Assembly (NCBI RefSeq): GCF_019049245.1
Contig: NZ_JAGMUK010000069.1
Coordinates: forward strand, 1 to 48,628
Length of the DNA stretch: 48,628 nt
Direction: 5' to 3'
From: Streptomyces sp. AC555_RSS877
GTDB taxonomy: Bacteria; Actinomycetota; Actinomycetes; Streptomycetales; Streptomycetaceae
In this document: in pieces, positions 17,030 through 26,398 of the stretch
Layout: each line of letters begins with the position of its first letter
How positions within the stretch are numbered: the first letter of the stretch is position 1
The notes under the pieces: model-generated
Seen by the model: only the letters and a program-made list of their open reading frames with translations
Database searches by the model: none
Told to the model about the DNA's origin: nothing
Program-made: the position numbers and the translations under genes

Positions 17030-18451
17030 GTGGAGTGGTTCACCGCACCCGAGTACTGGATGAGCCGGCTGGTCTTCCAGAGGGCTCTGGCCGTGCTGTA
17101 CCTCGTGGCTTTCCTGACGGCGGCCCTGCAGTTCCGTGCGCTGATGGGTGAGCGCGGCATGCTGCCCGTCCCCCGCTTCGTCGAGCGGGTCCCGTTCAAG
17201 CGCGCCCCGAGCCTGTTCCAACTCCACTACTCGGACCGGTTCTTCGCGGTCTGCGCGTGGACGGGCTGCGCGGTGTCGGCGGCACTCGTCGCGGGGCTCG
17301 ACTCACTCCTCCCGCTGTGGGGCGGGATGGTGCTGTGGCTGGTGCCGTGGGTGCTGTACCTGTCGATCGTGAACGTCGGACAGACCTGGTACGGCTTCGG
17401 CTGGGAGTCCCTGCTGCTGGAGGTCGGCTTCCTCGCCGTCTTCCTCGGCAACGACGAGGTGGCGCCGCCGGTCCTGGTGCTGTTCCTGCTGCGCTGGATC
17501 CTGTTCCGCGTCGAGTTCGGGGCGGGTCTGATCAAGATGCGCGGCGACGAGTGCTGGCGGAAACTGACGTGCCTGGACCACCATCACGAGACGCAGCCGA
17601 TGCCGGGGCCGCTGAGCTGGTTCTTCCACCATCTGCCCAGGCCCCTGCACCGGGTGGAGGTGGCCGCCAACCACGTCACCCAACTCGTGGTGCCCTTCCT
17701 TCTGTTCACCCCGCAGCCGGTCGCCACGGCGGCGGCCTCGCTGATGATCCTCACCCAGTTGTGGCTGGTGCTCTCGGGCAACTTCTCCTGGCTGAACTGG
17801 ATCACCATCGTGCTGGCCCTGTCGGCGGTGCGGTTCCCGGCCGATCCGCCGTCGGTGCCCGGCACCCCGCTCTGGTACGAGGTGCTGGTCCTGGCGGTCG
17901 CCGCGCTGCTGGCCGGGCTCAGTTACCAGCCGGTCCGCAACATGCTCTCCCGCCGCCAGGTCATGAACCGCTCCTTCGACCCGCTGCACCTGGTCAACAC
18001 CTACGGCGCCTTCGGCAGCGTCAGCCGGGTGCGCCACGAGGTGGTCGTCGAGGGCACGGACGCCGACGTGCCGCGCGAGGACTCCGACTGGCGGGAGTAC
18101 GAGTTCAAGGGCAAGCCCGGCGATCCGGGGCACTGGCCACGCCAGTTCGCGCCGTACCATCTGCGCCTCGACTGGATGATGTGGTTCGCCGCGCTGTCGC
18201 CCGCGTACGCCGGATCCTGGTTCGGCGCCCTGGTGGAACGGCTCCTGGAGAACGACCGCGACACGCTGAAGCTGCTGCGCCGCTCCCCGTTCCCGGCCGA
18301 CGCCCCGCCCCGCTACGTCCGCGCCCGCCTCTTCCGCTACCGGTACACGACGTGGCGTGAGCTGCGGGAGACGGGCGCGTGCTGGGAGCGGACGTATGTG
18401 CGGGAGTATTTGCCGCCGACGCGGCTGGCCGGGGTGACTCAGAGGTCGTAG
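17030..18451 (+). CDS. Lipase maturation factor family membrane protein
   Basis: A 473-aa polytopic membrane protein of the lipase maturation factor (LMF) family. In animals these ER proteins help lipases fold; bacterial roles are not settled. The first two-thirds has about 8 membrane helices, with family hallmarks TWYGFGWESLLLEVGF and a conserved loop FGAGLIKMRGDECWRKLTCLDHHHETQPMPGPLSW. The C-terminal third is a soluble beta-rich domain ending in RYRYTTWRELRETGACWER. GTG at 17030 was chosen for the GAGGAGGAG site just upstream (about 17011-17020). Its end overlaps the convergent amidohydrolase gene by 13 bases. Confidence 0.88.
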   Translation: MEWFTAPEYWMSRLVFQRALAVLYLVAFLTAALQFRALMGERGMLPVPRFVERVPFKRAPSLFQLHYSDRFFAVCAWTGCAVSAALVAGLDSLLPLWGGMVLWLVPWVLYLSIVNVGQTWYGFGWESLLLEVGFLAVFLGNDEVAPPVLVLFLLRWILFRVEFGAGLIKMRGDECWRKLTCLDHHHETQPMPGPLSWFFHHLPRPLHRVEVAANHVTQLVVPFLLFTPQPVATAAASLMILTQLWLVLSGNFSWLNWITIVLALSAVRFPADPPSVPGTPLWYEVLVLAVAALLAGLSYQPVRNMLSRRQVMNRSFDPLHLVNTYGAFGSVSRVRHEVVVEGTDADVPREDSDWREYEFKGKPGDPGHWPRQFAPYHLRLDWMMWFAALSPAYAGSWFGALVERLLENDRDTLKLLRRSPFPADAPPRYVRARLFRYRYTTWRELRETGACWERTYVREYLPPTRLAGVTQRS

Positions 18452-19263
18452 ACGCGGGTGGCGGTGGTCTCGAAGATCTGTGTGTGGTCCTCCGCGCCGA
18501 TCAAGTCCCGTGCGAGGTCGAGCACGTCGCCGTACGTCGCCTCCGTCGTGCACACCGGCCAGTCCGAGCCGAACATCAGCCGGTCCGGGCCGAAGGCGTC
18601 CCGTACCGTGTCGGCGTACGGGCGCAGGCCGTCGACGGTCCAGGAGCCGGGGGCCGCCTCGCTGACCAGGCCGGACAGCTTGCAGACCGTGTTGGGCAGG
18701 GCGGCGAGGGCGCGGACGTCGGACGCCCAGGGTTCCAGGGCGCCGGAGGCGACGGGTGGCTTGCCCAGGTGGTCCAGGACGAAGGTGAGTCCGGGCAGGG
18801 AGGCCGCCGCCTCGGTGCAGGCGGGGAGCTGATGGGGCAGGACGACCAGGTCGTAGACCAGGTCCGCGTCGGCGACGGCGGCGAGTGAGCGCCGTACGTC
18901 CGCACGCAGCAGCCACTCCGGATCCGGCTCGCCCTGGACCTGGTGGCGGATGCCCTTGAGGTACTGCCCGCCGGGCAGCTCCCGCAGCCGGGCCAGCTCG
19001 TCGGCGACGCCGGGGCGGGTGAGGTCGGTCCAGCCGACGACGCCCGCGATCAGCTCGTGGTCGGCCGCGAGGGCGAGGAACTCCTCGGTCTCCTCGGCGA
19101 CGGTGACCGTCTGGACGAGCACGGTGCGGTCGACCCCGGCCGCGCGGGCCTCGGGAACGAGGTCCTTGACCGTGAAGTCGCGCCGGAGCGGACTGTGCGC
19201 GTCGATCCAGTCCTGGTCCCGGACGGACAGGTCCCACACGTGATGGTGCGCGTCCACGGTCAC
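18439..19263 (-). CDS. Amidohydrolase-type L-fuconolactone hydrolase
   Basis: A 274-aa TIM-barrel hydrolase of the amidohydrolase-2 family, assigned as the lactonase that opens L-fucono-1,5-lactone to L-fuconate. It starts VDAHHHVWDL (metal-site His), has LDHLGKPP mid-barrel and ends with FGSDWPVC, the catalytic Asp strand. The GTG at 19263 overlaps the preceding stop in GTGA. It is the last gene of the eight-gene fucose operon. The function rests on the family plus pathway context; L-rhamnonolactone is an alternative substrate. Confidence 0.85.
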   Translation of the reverse strand: MTVDAHHHVWDLSVRDQDWIDAHSPLRRDFTVKDLVPEARAAGVDRTVLVQTVTVAEETEEFLALAADHELIAGVVGWTDLTRPGVADELARLRELPGGQYLKGIRHQVQGEPDPEWLLRADVRRSLAAVADADLVYDLVVLPHQLPACTEAAASLPGLTFVLDHLGKPPVASGALEPWASDVRALAALPNTVCKLSGLVSEAAPGSWTVDGLRPYADTVRDAFGPDRLMFGSDWPVCTTEATYGDVLDLARDLIGAEDHTQIFETTATRVYDL

Positions 19264-19574
19264 GGCAGCTCCCACACGACGGGCAGGCCGGCGTCCGTGC
19301 CCTGTCCTGAGTAGTCGTGCACCACGTCCAGCAACTCGGCCATGCGGGCCTGCCAGGCGACGTTGACCGGCAGCTTCTCCAGTTCGGCGAGGAGGCGGGC
19401 GTAGTCCTCGCACTCCAGGACGTGGAAGAGGTCGGTGCCGCTGCGCCAGATCGTCCAGGAGACGGCACCGGCGGCGCGGATGGCGTCGGTGAGCTCGGCC
19501 GGGACCTCGCGGTGGGCGGCCTCGTACGCGTCGACGCGGTCGGCGCGGACCTTGGTGTGCAGGGCCACTCTCAT
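19260..19574 (-). CDS. L-rhamnose/L-fucose mutarotase family protein
   Basis: A 104-aa protein of the RhaM-type mutarotase family that interconverts alpha and beta sugar anomers in the cytoplasm. It shows the compact family pattern: ALHTKVRADRVDAYEAAHREVP, then SWTIWRSGTDLFHVLECEDY, and a C-terminal DYSGQG...VWELP. The start ATG at 19574 overlaps the stop of the aldo/keto reductase (ATGA) and its own stop overlaps the lactonase start (GTGA). Given the operon, L-fucose is the likely sugar, feeding the anomer used by the dehydrogenase. Confidence 0.88.
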   Translation of the reverse strand: MRVALHTKVRADRVDAYEAAHREVPAELTDAIRAAGAVSWTIWRSGTDLFHVLECEDYARLLAELEKLPVNVAWQARMAELLDVVHDYSGQGTDAGLPVVWELP

Positions 19575-20557
19575 GACGGCTCCTCGGTGGGGACGGGGGC
19601 GTCGCCCGGCAGGAGGCCGGTGTCGCGCGCCTCCCGCCAGAAGGCGGCGGGGACGGACGCCGCGAACTGGTCGGCGCAGTCGTGCGCTTCGGCCGCCGAA
19701 CGGATGCCGACGAGGACGCTCGCGACCGCCGGATGGGCGGCGCAGAAGGCCAGGGCCGCGGCTCGCAGGGTGGTGCCGTGGCGGTCGGCGAGGGCCTTCA
19801 GACGCAGGGCTCGGTCCAGGACGTCGGCCGGCGCCCGGGCGTAGTCGTACGTCGCGCCCGGCCGCGGGTCGGCCAGCAGGCCGGAGTTGAAGGCGCCGCC
19901 GATGACGACGGACGTACCGCGTGCGACGGCCGCCGGGAGGAGGTCGGTGAGCGCGTCCTGGTCGAGCAGGGTGTAGCGGCCGGCGCACAGCACCACGTCG
20001 ACGTCCGTGTCCCGGACGAAGCGGGTGAGCATCGCGGACTGGTTCATGCCCGCGCCGATCGCGCCGACCAGGCCCTCCGAGCGGAGCTTCTCCAGGGCCG
20101 GGTAGCCCTCGCGGAATGCCTGTTCGGCGTGGTCGTCGGGGTCGTGGAGGTAGACGACGTCGACGCGGTCGAGGCCGAGCCGGTCCAGGCTCGCCTCCAG
20201 GGTGCGCCGTACGCCGTCGGCGCTGAAGTCCCACACGCGGCGGTGGGTGGCGGGGACGGCGAAGCCGTTCGCCAGGTCGTCGCCGCTCGCCGCGGTGGGC
20301 TCCAGGCGGCGGCCCACCTTGGTCGAGACCGTGTACTGCGCGCGAGGGTGCTCGCGCAGGGCCGCGCCGAGGCGGCGTTCGGACAGGCCGATGCCGTAGT
20401 GCGGGGCGGTGTCGAAGTAGCGGACACCCCGCTGCCGGGCCGCGGTCACGGCCGCGTGCGCCTGCTCCTCGCCGACCTCGGTGAAGAGGTTGCCGATCAC
20501 GGCGGCGCCGAAGGCGAGCTCGCTGACCTGGACGCCGCTGCGGCCGAGCGTGCTCAC
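19571..20557 (-). CDS. Aldo/keto reductase, likely L-fucose 1-dehydrogenase
   Basis: A 328-aa NAD(P)-dependent aldo/keto reductase. It has the four catalytic residues: Asp and Tyr in RYFDTAPHYG, Lys in VSTKVGRR, and His in VVYLHDPDD. The members closest in pattern are D-threo-aldose/L-fucose dehydrogenases, which oxidise C1 of L-fucose to the lactone, the first step of the non-phosphorylating route. GTG start at 20557 overlaps the SDR stop (GTGA), and its end overlaps the mutarotase start. The role is inferred from family and operon. Confidence 0.85.
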   Translation of the reverse strand: MSTLGRSGVQVSELAFGAAVIGNLFTEVGEEQAHAAVTAARQRGVRYFDTAPHYGIGLSERRLGAALREHPRAQYTVSTKVGRRLEPTAASGDDLANGFAVPATHRRVWDFSADGVRRTLEASLDRLGLDRVDVVYLHDPDDHAEQAFREGYPALEKLRSEGLVGAIGAGMNQSAMLTRFVRDTDVDVVLCAGRYTLLDQDALTDLLPAAVARGTSVVIGGAFNSGLLADPRPGATYDYARAPADVLDRALRLKALADRHGTTLRAAALAFCAAHPAVASVLVGIRSAAEAHDCADQFAASVPAAFWREARDTGLLPGDAPVPTEEPS

Positions 20558-21309
20558 TGGCCCGCCGGGCGCAGCCGCAGGCCCTGCATGCCGCCGTCCA
20601 CGGCGAGTGAGGTACCCGTGGTGGCGCCGGACAGCGGGCTCGCCAGGTAGGCGATGGCGCCCGCGACCTCGTCGGCCGTGACGAGGCGGCCGGTGGGCTG
20701 GCGGGCCTCCAGGGCGGCGCGTTCGGCGGCCGGGTCGGGGGCCTTGGACAGCAGACGGCCGATCCACGGGGTGTCCGCCGTGCCGGGGTTCACACAGTTG
20801 ACGCGGATGCCCTCGCGGACGTGGTCGGCGGCCATGGCGAGGGTGAGCGAGTACACGGCGCCCTTGGTCGCGCTGTACAGCACCCGCTGCGGCAGGCCCG
20901 CGGTGGCCGCGATGGACGACGTGTTGACGATCGCCGCGTGCGCGGACTCCCGCAGGTGCGGCAGGGCGGCGCGGGCGACGCGGACCATGCCGACGACATT
21001 GACGTCCAGGACGCGGTGCCACTCCTCGTCGTCGTTGTCCTCGACGGTGCCCTGGGCGCCGATGCCCGCGTTGTTGACCAGGACGTCGAGGCCGCCGAGG
21101 TCGGCCGCCGCGGCCGCGACGGCCGTGCGTACGGAGGCGTCGTCGGTGACGTCGGCCTGGTAGGCGAGCAGCGGCTTGTCCACCGACGACGGGTCCAGAT
21201 CGAGTACGGCGACCTGGGCGCCGCGCGCCGCCAGGAGTTCCGCCGTCGCCCTGCCGATGCCGGAGGCGCCGCCGGTCACCAGTGCCTTGAGGCCCTCGAA
21301 GTCGCTCAT
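20554..21309 (-). CDS. SDR dehydrogenase, likely 2-keto-3-deoxy-L-fuconate dehydrogenase
   Basis: A 251-aa classical short-chain dehydrogenase with a Rossmann TGGASGIG motif, NNAG, catalytic Ser in TSS and the YSATK Tyr/Lys pair, ending in a SLAVDGG strand. In this pathway it would oxidise 2-keto-3-deoxy-L-fuconate to the 2,4-diketo acid. ATG at 21309 overlaps the dehydratase stop (ATGA). The assignment is by its tight coupling to L-fuconate dehydratase; sequence alone would give only SDR. Confidence 0.85.
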   Translation of the reverse strand: MSDFEGLKALVTGGASGIGRATAELLAARGAQVAVLDLDPSSVDKPLLAYQADVTDDASVRTAVAAAAADLGGLDVLVNNAGIGAQGTVEDNDDEEWHRVLDVNVVGMVRVARAALPHLRESAHAAIVNTSSIAATAGLPQRVLYSATKGAVYSLTLAMAADHVREGIRVNCVNPGTADTPWIGRLLSKAPDPAAERAALEARQPTGRLVTADEVAGAIAYLASPLSGATTGTSLAVDGGMQGLRLRPAGQ

Positions 21310-22670
21310 GCCGCCTGTCCCTTCGTGTTCTCGTCGTTGTGCGTCTCGAGGTCGGCGGCCCAGAAGGCGCCGTCGGGGAAGGTGTACCGCGCGATGGACT
21401 CCGGTCGCATGGCGGCCGAGAAGCCGGGCGTGCTGGGTGCCGTGTAGTGACCCTCGCGGATCACCACCGGGTCGAGGAAGTGGTCGTGCAGATGGTCGAC
21501 GTACTCGATGACCCGGTCCTCGGTGGTGCCGGACAGGGCCACGTAGTCGAACATCGACAGGTGCTGGACGAGTTCGCACAGGCCGACACCGCCCGCGTGC
21601 GGGCAGACCGGCACGCCGAACTTGGCCGCGAGCAGCAGCACGGCCAGGTTCTCGTTGACGCCGGCAACCCGGGCCGCGTCGATCTGGACGACGTCCACGG
21701 CGCCGGCCTGGAGGAGCTGCTTGAAGACGACCCGGTTCTGCACGTGCTCGCCAGTGGCGACCTTCACCGGGGCCACCGCCTTGCGGATGGCGGCGTGGCC
21801 GAGGACGTCGTCGGGGCTGGTGGGCTCCTCGATCCAGTACGGGTCGAACTCGGCGAGTGCCTTGGTCCAGCGGATCGCCTCGTCGACGTCCCAGCGCTGG
21901 TTGGCGTCGATCGCCACACGGATGCCGGGACCGACGACCTCGCGGGCGACACGGCAGCGCCGTACGTCGTCGTTGAGGTCGGCGCCGACCTTGAGCTTGA
22001 TCTGCCGGAAGCCGTCCGCGACGGCCTCGGCGGCGAGCCGGGTCAGTTTCTCGTCGTCGTAGCCGAGCCAGCCCGGGGAGGTGGTGTAGGCGGGGAAGCC
22101 CCGGGCGAGCAGGTCGGTGGTGCGCTCGGCGGCGCCCTCCCGGCCCTTGCGCAGGAGCTCCAGCGCCTCCTCGGGCGTCAGCGCGTCGGTGAGGTAGCGG
22201 AAGTCGATCTGGGCGACCAGCCACTCGGGGTCGGCCTCGGCGAGCAGCCGCCACAGCGGCTTGCCGGCGCGTTTGGCCGCCAGGTCCCACACGGCGTTGG
22301 TGACCGCGCCGATCGCCATGTGCATCACGCCCTTCTCGGGCCCGAGCCAGCGCAGCTGGCTGTCGCCGATCAGGTCCCGGAAGAGGGAACCGGGATCCGC
22401 GCACAGCTCGTCGACGGACCGCCCGACCACATGGTGGCGCAGCGCGTGGATCGCGGCGACCTGGACCTCGTTGCCCCGCCCGATGGTGAAGGTGAAGCCG
22501 TGCCCCTCCGGCCCGCCCTGCGCACCGGTACGCAGCACGACGTAGGCGGCCGAGTAGTCGGGGTCCGGGTTCATCGCGTCGGAGCCGTCGAGCTCGCGCG
22601 AGGTGGGGAAACGGATGTCGTAGGTGTCGACCGCCGAGATGCGGCAAGGGGGGACGGGCGTCGCGGACAC
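21306..22670 (-). CDS. fucD: L-fuconate dehydratase
   Basis: A 454-aa enolase-superfamily dehydratase that converts L-fuconate to 2-keto-3-deoxy-L-fuconate. It is the diagnostic enzyme of this operon. It has the N-terminal capping motif RFPTSRELDGSDAMNPDPD typical of this enzyme, the KLK catalytic pair (K225, K227), metal ligands in DANQRW (D255), WIEEPTSP (E281/E282) and TGEH (E308), and the CPHAGGVGLCE His (H358). GTG at 22670 follows GAAAGG. It lies 37 bases after the permease gene and its stop overlaps the SDR start. Length and motifs agree with characterised L-fuconate dehydratases. Confidence 0.93.
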   Translation of the reverse strand: MSATPVPPCRISAVDTYDIRFPTSRELDGSDAMNPDPDYSAAYVVLRTGAQGGPEGHGFTFTIGRGNEVQVAAIHALRHHVVGRSVDELCADPGSLFRDLIGDSQLRWLGPEKGVMHMAIGAVTNAVWDLAAKRAGKPLWRLLAEADPEWLVAQIDFRYLTDALTPEEALELLRKGREGAAERTTDLLARGFPAYTTSPGWLGYDDEKLTRLAAEAVADGFRQIKLKVGADLNDDVRRCRVAREVVGPGIRVAIDANQRWDVDEAIRWTKALAEFDPYWIEEPTSPDDVLGHAAIRKAVAPVKVATGEHVQNRVVFKQLLQAGAVDVVQIDAARVAGVNENLAVLLLAAKFGVPVCPHAGGVGLCELVQHLSMFDYVALSGTTEDRVIEYVDHLHDHFLDPVVIREGHYTAPSTPGFSAAMRPESIARYTFPDGAFWAADLETHNDENTKGQAA

Positions 22671-22707
22671 AGAGGGCCTTTCGGTCGGAGACGGGGGCAG
22701 GGCGGGA

Positions 22708-23736
22708 TCAGTCCTGGGCGCGTCCCGTCGTCACACGGGCGATCATGAGGGCGACCAGGATGATCCCGCCGTAGATGGCCTGGATCCAGAAGGACGGCAC
22801 CTGGGCGAGGGTGAGCAGGTTCTGTACGACTCCGAGGAGGAGTACGCCGGTCAGGGCGCCGAACATGGTGCCCTTGCCGCCGTCGAGGCTGATGCCGCCG
22901 ATCACCGCGGCCGCGAACACGGTGAAGATCATGTTCTGGCCCTGGTTGGCGCTGATGGCGCCGACGTAGCCGGTCTGCATGATGCCGCCGACGGAGGCGA
23001 GGACGCCCGCGACGACGAACACGCCGAGCATGACGCGTTCGACGCGGATGCCGGCCGCGCGGGCCGCGTCCGCGTTGCCGCCGATGGCGTACAGGGCCCG
23101 CCCGATGCGGTGGTACTTCAGGATGAACCCGGCGAGGGCGAAGGAGACCGCGGCGACCCACACCGACATGGGGATGGTCAGGAAGGTGGTGGTGGCGAGG
23201 GAGTAGAAGCTGTCGGGCATGCCGAACAGCGTCTTGCCCTTGGTGGCGCCGACGAGCAGACCGCGCAGGACGATCAGCATGGCGAGCGTCACGATGAACG
23301 CGTTCAGCTTGAACTTGACGACCAGGATGCCGTTGAAGGCGCCGATCGCCCCGCCGACCACGAGGACCGCCAGCAGCGCGAGCACGGCCGGGAACTCCGT
23401 GCCCCAGCCGGACTGGGCGACCGGCAGGACGAGGAGCGCGCCCACGGCGGGCGCGATACCGACGACGGATTCGAGGGACAGGTCGAACTTGCCGGTGATC
23501 AGGACCAGCGACTCGGCCAGCACGACCATCGCGAGCGCGGCCGAGGCGCCGAGGATCGAGATGAGGTTGCGTTCGGTGAGGAACGAGTCGTTGACCACCG
23601 CGCCGAGCACGAGTAGCAGCAACAGTGCGGGGACGAGAGCGAGTTCGCGGGCCCGGCGCAGCAGGACGGTCCTGGCCGACCGGGCGACGGGGGTCTGGAG
23701 CGGGGCGAGCGGCGGGGCCGCCTTGGTGTCAGCCAT
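22708..23736 (-). CDS. Sugar ABC transporter permease (RbsC-type)
   Basis: A 342-aa permease of the ribose-type (RbsC/AraH) family that forms the membrane pore of a monosaccharide importer. It has about 10 membrane helices; typical stretches are ESLVLITGKFDLSLESVVG, GAFNGILVVKFKLNAFIVTLAM, the EAA-like IGGNADAARAAGI loop, and AAVIGGISLDGGKGTMFGALTG. ATG at 23736 overlaps the end of the ATPase gene by 8 bases. It works with the ATPase and binding protein encoded just upstream; L-fucose is the likely cargo from context. Confidence 0.92.
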   Translation of the reverse strand: MADTKAAPPLAPLQTPVARSARTVLLRRARELALVPALLLLLVLGAVVNDSFLTERNLISILGASAALAMVVLAESLVLITGKFDLSLESVVGIAPAVGALLVLPVAQSGWGTEFPAVLALLAVLVVGGAIGAFNGILVVKFKLNAFIVTLAMLIVLRGLLVGATKGKTLFGMPDSFYSLATTTFLTIPMSVWVAAVSFALAGFILKYHRIGRALYAIGGNADAARAAGIRVERVMLGVFVVAGVLASVGGIMQTGYVGAISANQGQNMIFTVFAAAVIGGISLDGGKGTMFGALTGVLLLGVVQNLLTLAQVPSFWIQAIYGGIILVALMIARVTTGRAQD

Positions 23737-25219
23737 GGTCCACTCCTTCGATGGAGGCGATCAGCTCGTGGTCGCGCCAGCCCGCCGGGTGCTCGGCGAC
23801 CACGCGGCCGTGGAAGAGGACGAGGACGCGGTCGCAGCGTCTGAGGTCGTCGAGTTCGTCGGAGACGACGAGGACGGCGGTGCCGTCGTCGCGGGCAGTG
23901 TCCACGCGGGCGAGCAGGGACTCCTTCGACTTCACGTCGACGCCCGCGGTGGGGTTGATGAGGACCAGCAGGCGCGGGTCGGAGGCGAGGGCGCGCGCCA
24001 TGACGACCTTCTGGGCGTTGCCGCCGGACAGGTCGGAGACGGGCTGGTCGGGGCCCTCGGCGTGGATGTCGAGGCGTTCGATCAGCTCGGTGGCGAAGCC
24101 GCGTTTGCGGTCGGTGCCGACGAAGCCGAAGCGGCCGAGCCGGTCCAGGACGCTCATGGTGGCGTTGTCACCGATGGTCATGCCGATGACGAGCCCTTGG
24201 GTGTGCCGGTCACGGGGCACGCAGCCGACGCCGGCTTTCAGCGTGGCCTGCACGTCACCGAAGGGAAGCCGCTGTCCGTCCAGTCGGGCCGTGCCGCCGC
24301 TGGGTTTGTGCAGTCCCGTGAGCGATTCGGCGAGTTCGATCTTGCCGCTGGCGCTGGACCCGGCGAGTCCGACGACCTCGCCGCGGCGGACGGTCAGGTC
24401 GACGTCCTCGTACGACTGTGAGGTGAGTCCCCGCACGTCGAGGAGGACGGGGGCGCTGACGTCGACCTCCCTGACGTGCCCGGCCTGTTCGGCGATCGAC
24501 TCGCCCGCCATGGCCTCGACCAGGCCCGCGCGGGGGAGGTCGGCGACCGGGGCCGTGGTGATCCAGCGGGCGTCGCGCAGCACGGTCACGGTCTGGCACA
24601 CCTCGTACACCTCCTGGAGGTGGTGCGAGATGAACAGGAAGGTGACCCCGGACTTCTGCAGGGCGCGCATCCGGCTGAAGAGCCGCTCGATCTCCCGGTT
24701 GTCGAGCTGGGCGGTCGGCTCGTCGAGGACGATGAAACGGGCGCCGAAGCTCAACGCCCGGGCGATCTCCACCATTTGGCGGTCCTCGACCTTGAGGTCA
24801 GCGGTGCGTGCCTCCGGGTCGACGTGGACGTCCCAGGCGGCGAGGAGGTCGGCCGCCTCGGCCTTGAGGCGGCGCCAGCTGATGAAACGCCGCTGGAGCG
24901 GCTGCCGGTTGATGAACAGGTTCTCGGCGACCGTCAACTCGGGGACCACCGTGGGCCTTTGGTAGACGCAGGCGACCTTGCGGCGCCAGGCGTCCCGGTC
25001 GGCCAGCGGGGGCGCCGGTTCGCCGTCGAAGCGAACCGTGCCCTCGTCGGGGGCCTGGAGGCCGGTGAGGAGGGTGACGAGGGTCGACTTGCCCGCGCCG
25101 TTGCGGCCGACCAGGGCGTGCGACTCGCCGGGCAGGACGGTGAGCCGGCCGTCGGCGAGGGCGGTGGTGGGGCCGTAGCGCTTGACGATCCCTCGCGCTT
25201 CCACAAGTGGTGTGCTCAT
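23729..25219 (-). CDS. Sugar ABC transporter ATPase with two nucleotide-binding domains, second one altered
   Basis: A 496-aa tandem ABC ATPase of the RbsA/AraG class. Domain 1: Walker A GRNGAGKST (about 38-46), Walker B FIVLDEPTA with D166/E167, but the signature LSxGQ is replaced by LKVED (142-146). Domain 2: Walker A is SSASGKIEL (288-296), the signature LSGGN (397-401) is intact, but Walker B reads LLVLINPTAG, with Ile421-Asn422 where Asp-Glu is expected. So each composite site loses something: a shape seen in asymmetric transporters. ATG at 25219 overlaps the stop of the binding-protein gene (ATGA). Confidence 0.92.
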   Translation of the reverse strand: MSTPLVEARGIVKRYGPTTALADGRLTVLPGESHALVGRNGAGKSTLVTLLTGLQAPDEGTVRFDGEPAPPLADRDAWRRKVACVYQRPTVVPELTVAENLFINRQPLQRRFISWRRLKAEAADLLAAWDVHVDPEARTADLKVEDRQMVEIARALSFGARFIVLDEPTAQLDNREIERLFSRMRALQKSGVTFLFISHHLQEVYEVCQTVTVLRDARWITTAPVADLPRAGLVEAMAGESIAEQAGHVREVDVSAPVLLDVRGLTSQSYEDVDLTVRRGEVVGLAGSSASGKIELAESLTGLHKPSGGTARLDGQRLPFGDVQATLKAGVGCVPRDRHTQGLVIGMTIGDNATMSVLDRLGRFGFVGTDRKRGFATELIERLDIHAEGPDQPVSDLSGGNAQKVVMARALASDPRLLVLINPTAGVDVKSKESLLARVDTARDDGTAVLVVSDELDDLRRCDRVLVLFHGRVVAEHPAGWRDHELIASIEGVDHG

Positions 25220-26292
25220 CCGACCGTGTTGCCCCACAGCTTGGGGTCGTCGACGTTCTCCTTGGTGACCAGCGGCGCGGGCAGCTGGTCCTCGAGGATG
25301 CCGCTGGGAAGCTTCACGATCGTCGAGTCGTGGTCGGTGGGCCCCGGCTCGAACGTCTTCCCCTGCATCGCCGCCTTGATGTAGTACATGCCGTACTTGG
25401 CGTACAGGTCGGCGGGCTGGGAGACGGTGGCGTCGATCTCGCCCTTGCGGATGGCGTCGAACTCCTGCGGGATGCCGTCGTTGGAGACGATGGCGATGTG
25501 GCCCGCCTGGCCGACCTTCTTCAGCATGCCCTTCGACTTGAGGGTCTGCAGGGTCGGGGCGAGGTAGACGCCGCCGGCCTGCATGTAGATGCCCTTGATG
25601 TCGGGGTTGGCGTTGAGAAGGGTGTCGAGCTTCGAGGCGGCCGTGTCGGACTCCCACTTGGCGGGGATCTCCAGCACCTTCAGCTTCGGGAAGTCCTTCT
25701 TCACACAGGCGCGGAACGCCTCCGAGCGCTCGCGGCCGTTGACCGAGGCGAGGTCGCCCATGATCTGCACGACCTTGCCCGAGGAGATCTCCTTGCCCAG
25801 GTACTGGCAGGCCTTCTCGCCGTACGCCACGTTGTTGGCGCGGACGACCATGGCGACCTTGCCCTTGTCCGGCGCCACGTCGACCGCGACGACCGGCACG
25901 CCCTTGCGCTCGGCCTGGTCGAGGCCGGCCTCGATGGCGGCGCTGTCCAGGGGCGCGACGACCAGACCCTTCACGCCCTGGTTGAGCACGTTGTTGATGT
26001 CGGTGATCTGCTGTGAGGGATCACTGTTGGAGTTGACCGTCTTCATCGCGTCCACCCCCTCGGACTTCGCCGTCTTCGGCACGTAGTCGTTGTACGACTG
26101 CCAGAACGGCGAGGTCAGCAGAGGCAGGATCACGCCGACCTTGCCGGTGCCGTCCCCTCCCGCGTCGCCGGCCGAGCCCGCGGTGTCCTTGGTGCTGCCG
26201 CACGCGGCGAGCACGAGCGAGGCGCCGGTGACCGCCGCCACCGCACCGAACGTCCGAAACCTGTTCCGCTTCCCCACTGTTCTGCCGGGCAT
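25216..26292 (-). CDS. Sugar ABC transporter substrate-binding lipoprotein
   Basis: A 358-aa periplasmic-binding-protein-like lipoprotein. The signal ends in the lipobox VLAAC, followed by a Gly/Asp-rich linker. The ribose-type core begins KVGVILPLLTSPFWQSYNDYV and has the hinge pattern GLVVAPLDSAAIEAGLDQAERKGVPVVAVD, ending near AAMQGKTFEPG. The ATG at 26292 is placed by GAGGAG 7 bases upstream; an ATG 15 bases earlier is in frame but inside the ribosome site region. First gene of the operon and therefore nearest the operator. L-fucose as ligand is inferred. Confidence 0.92.
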   Translation of the reverse strand: MPGRTVGKRNRFRTFGAVAAVTGASLVLAACGSTKDTAGSAGDAGGDGTGKVGVILPLLTSPFWQSYNDYVPKTAKSEGVDAMKTVNSNSDPSQQITDINNVLNQGVKGLVVAPLDSAAIEAGLDQAERKGVPVVAVDVAPDKGKVAMVVRANNVAYGEKACQYLGKEISSGKVVQIMGDLASVNGRERSEAFRACVKKDFPKLKVLEIPAKWESDTAASKLDTLLNANPDIKGIYMQAGGVYLAPTLQTLKSKGMLKKVGQAGHIAIVSNDGIPQEFDAIRKGEIDATVSQPADLYAKYGMYYIKAAMQGKTFEPGPTDHDSTIVKLPSGILEDQLPAPLVTKENVDDPKLWGNTVG

Positions 26293-26398
26293 CTTGCGGC
26301 TCCTCATTGAGCGTGTTCGAGCAGATGACCGCATACTTATCAGACCACTCGACCGGAGGAACAGCCTTCGGAGGCACATTTCCCGGAGTTTTGGCTGT

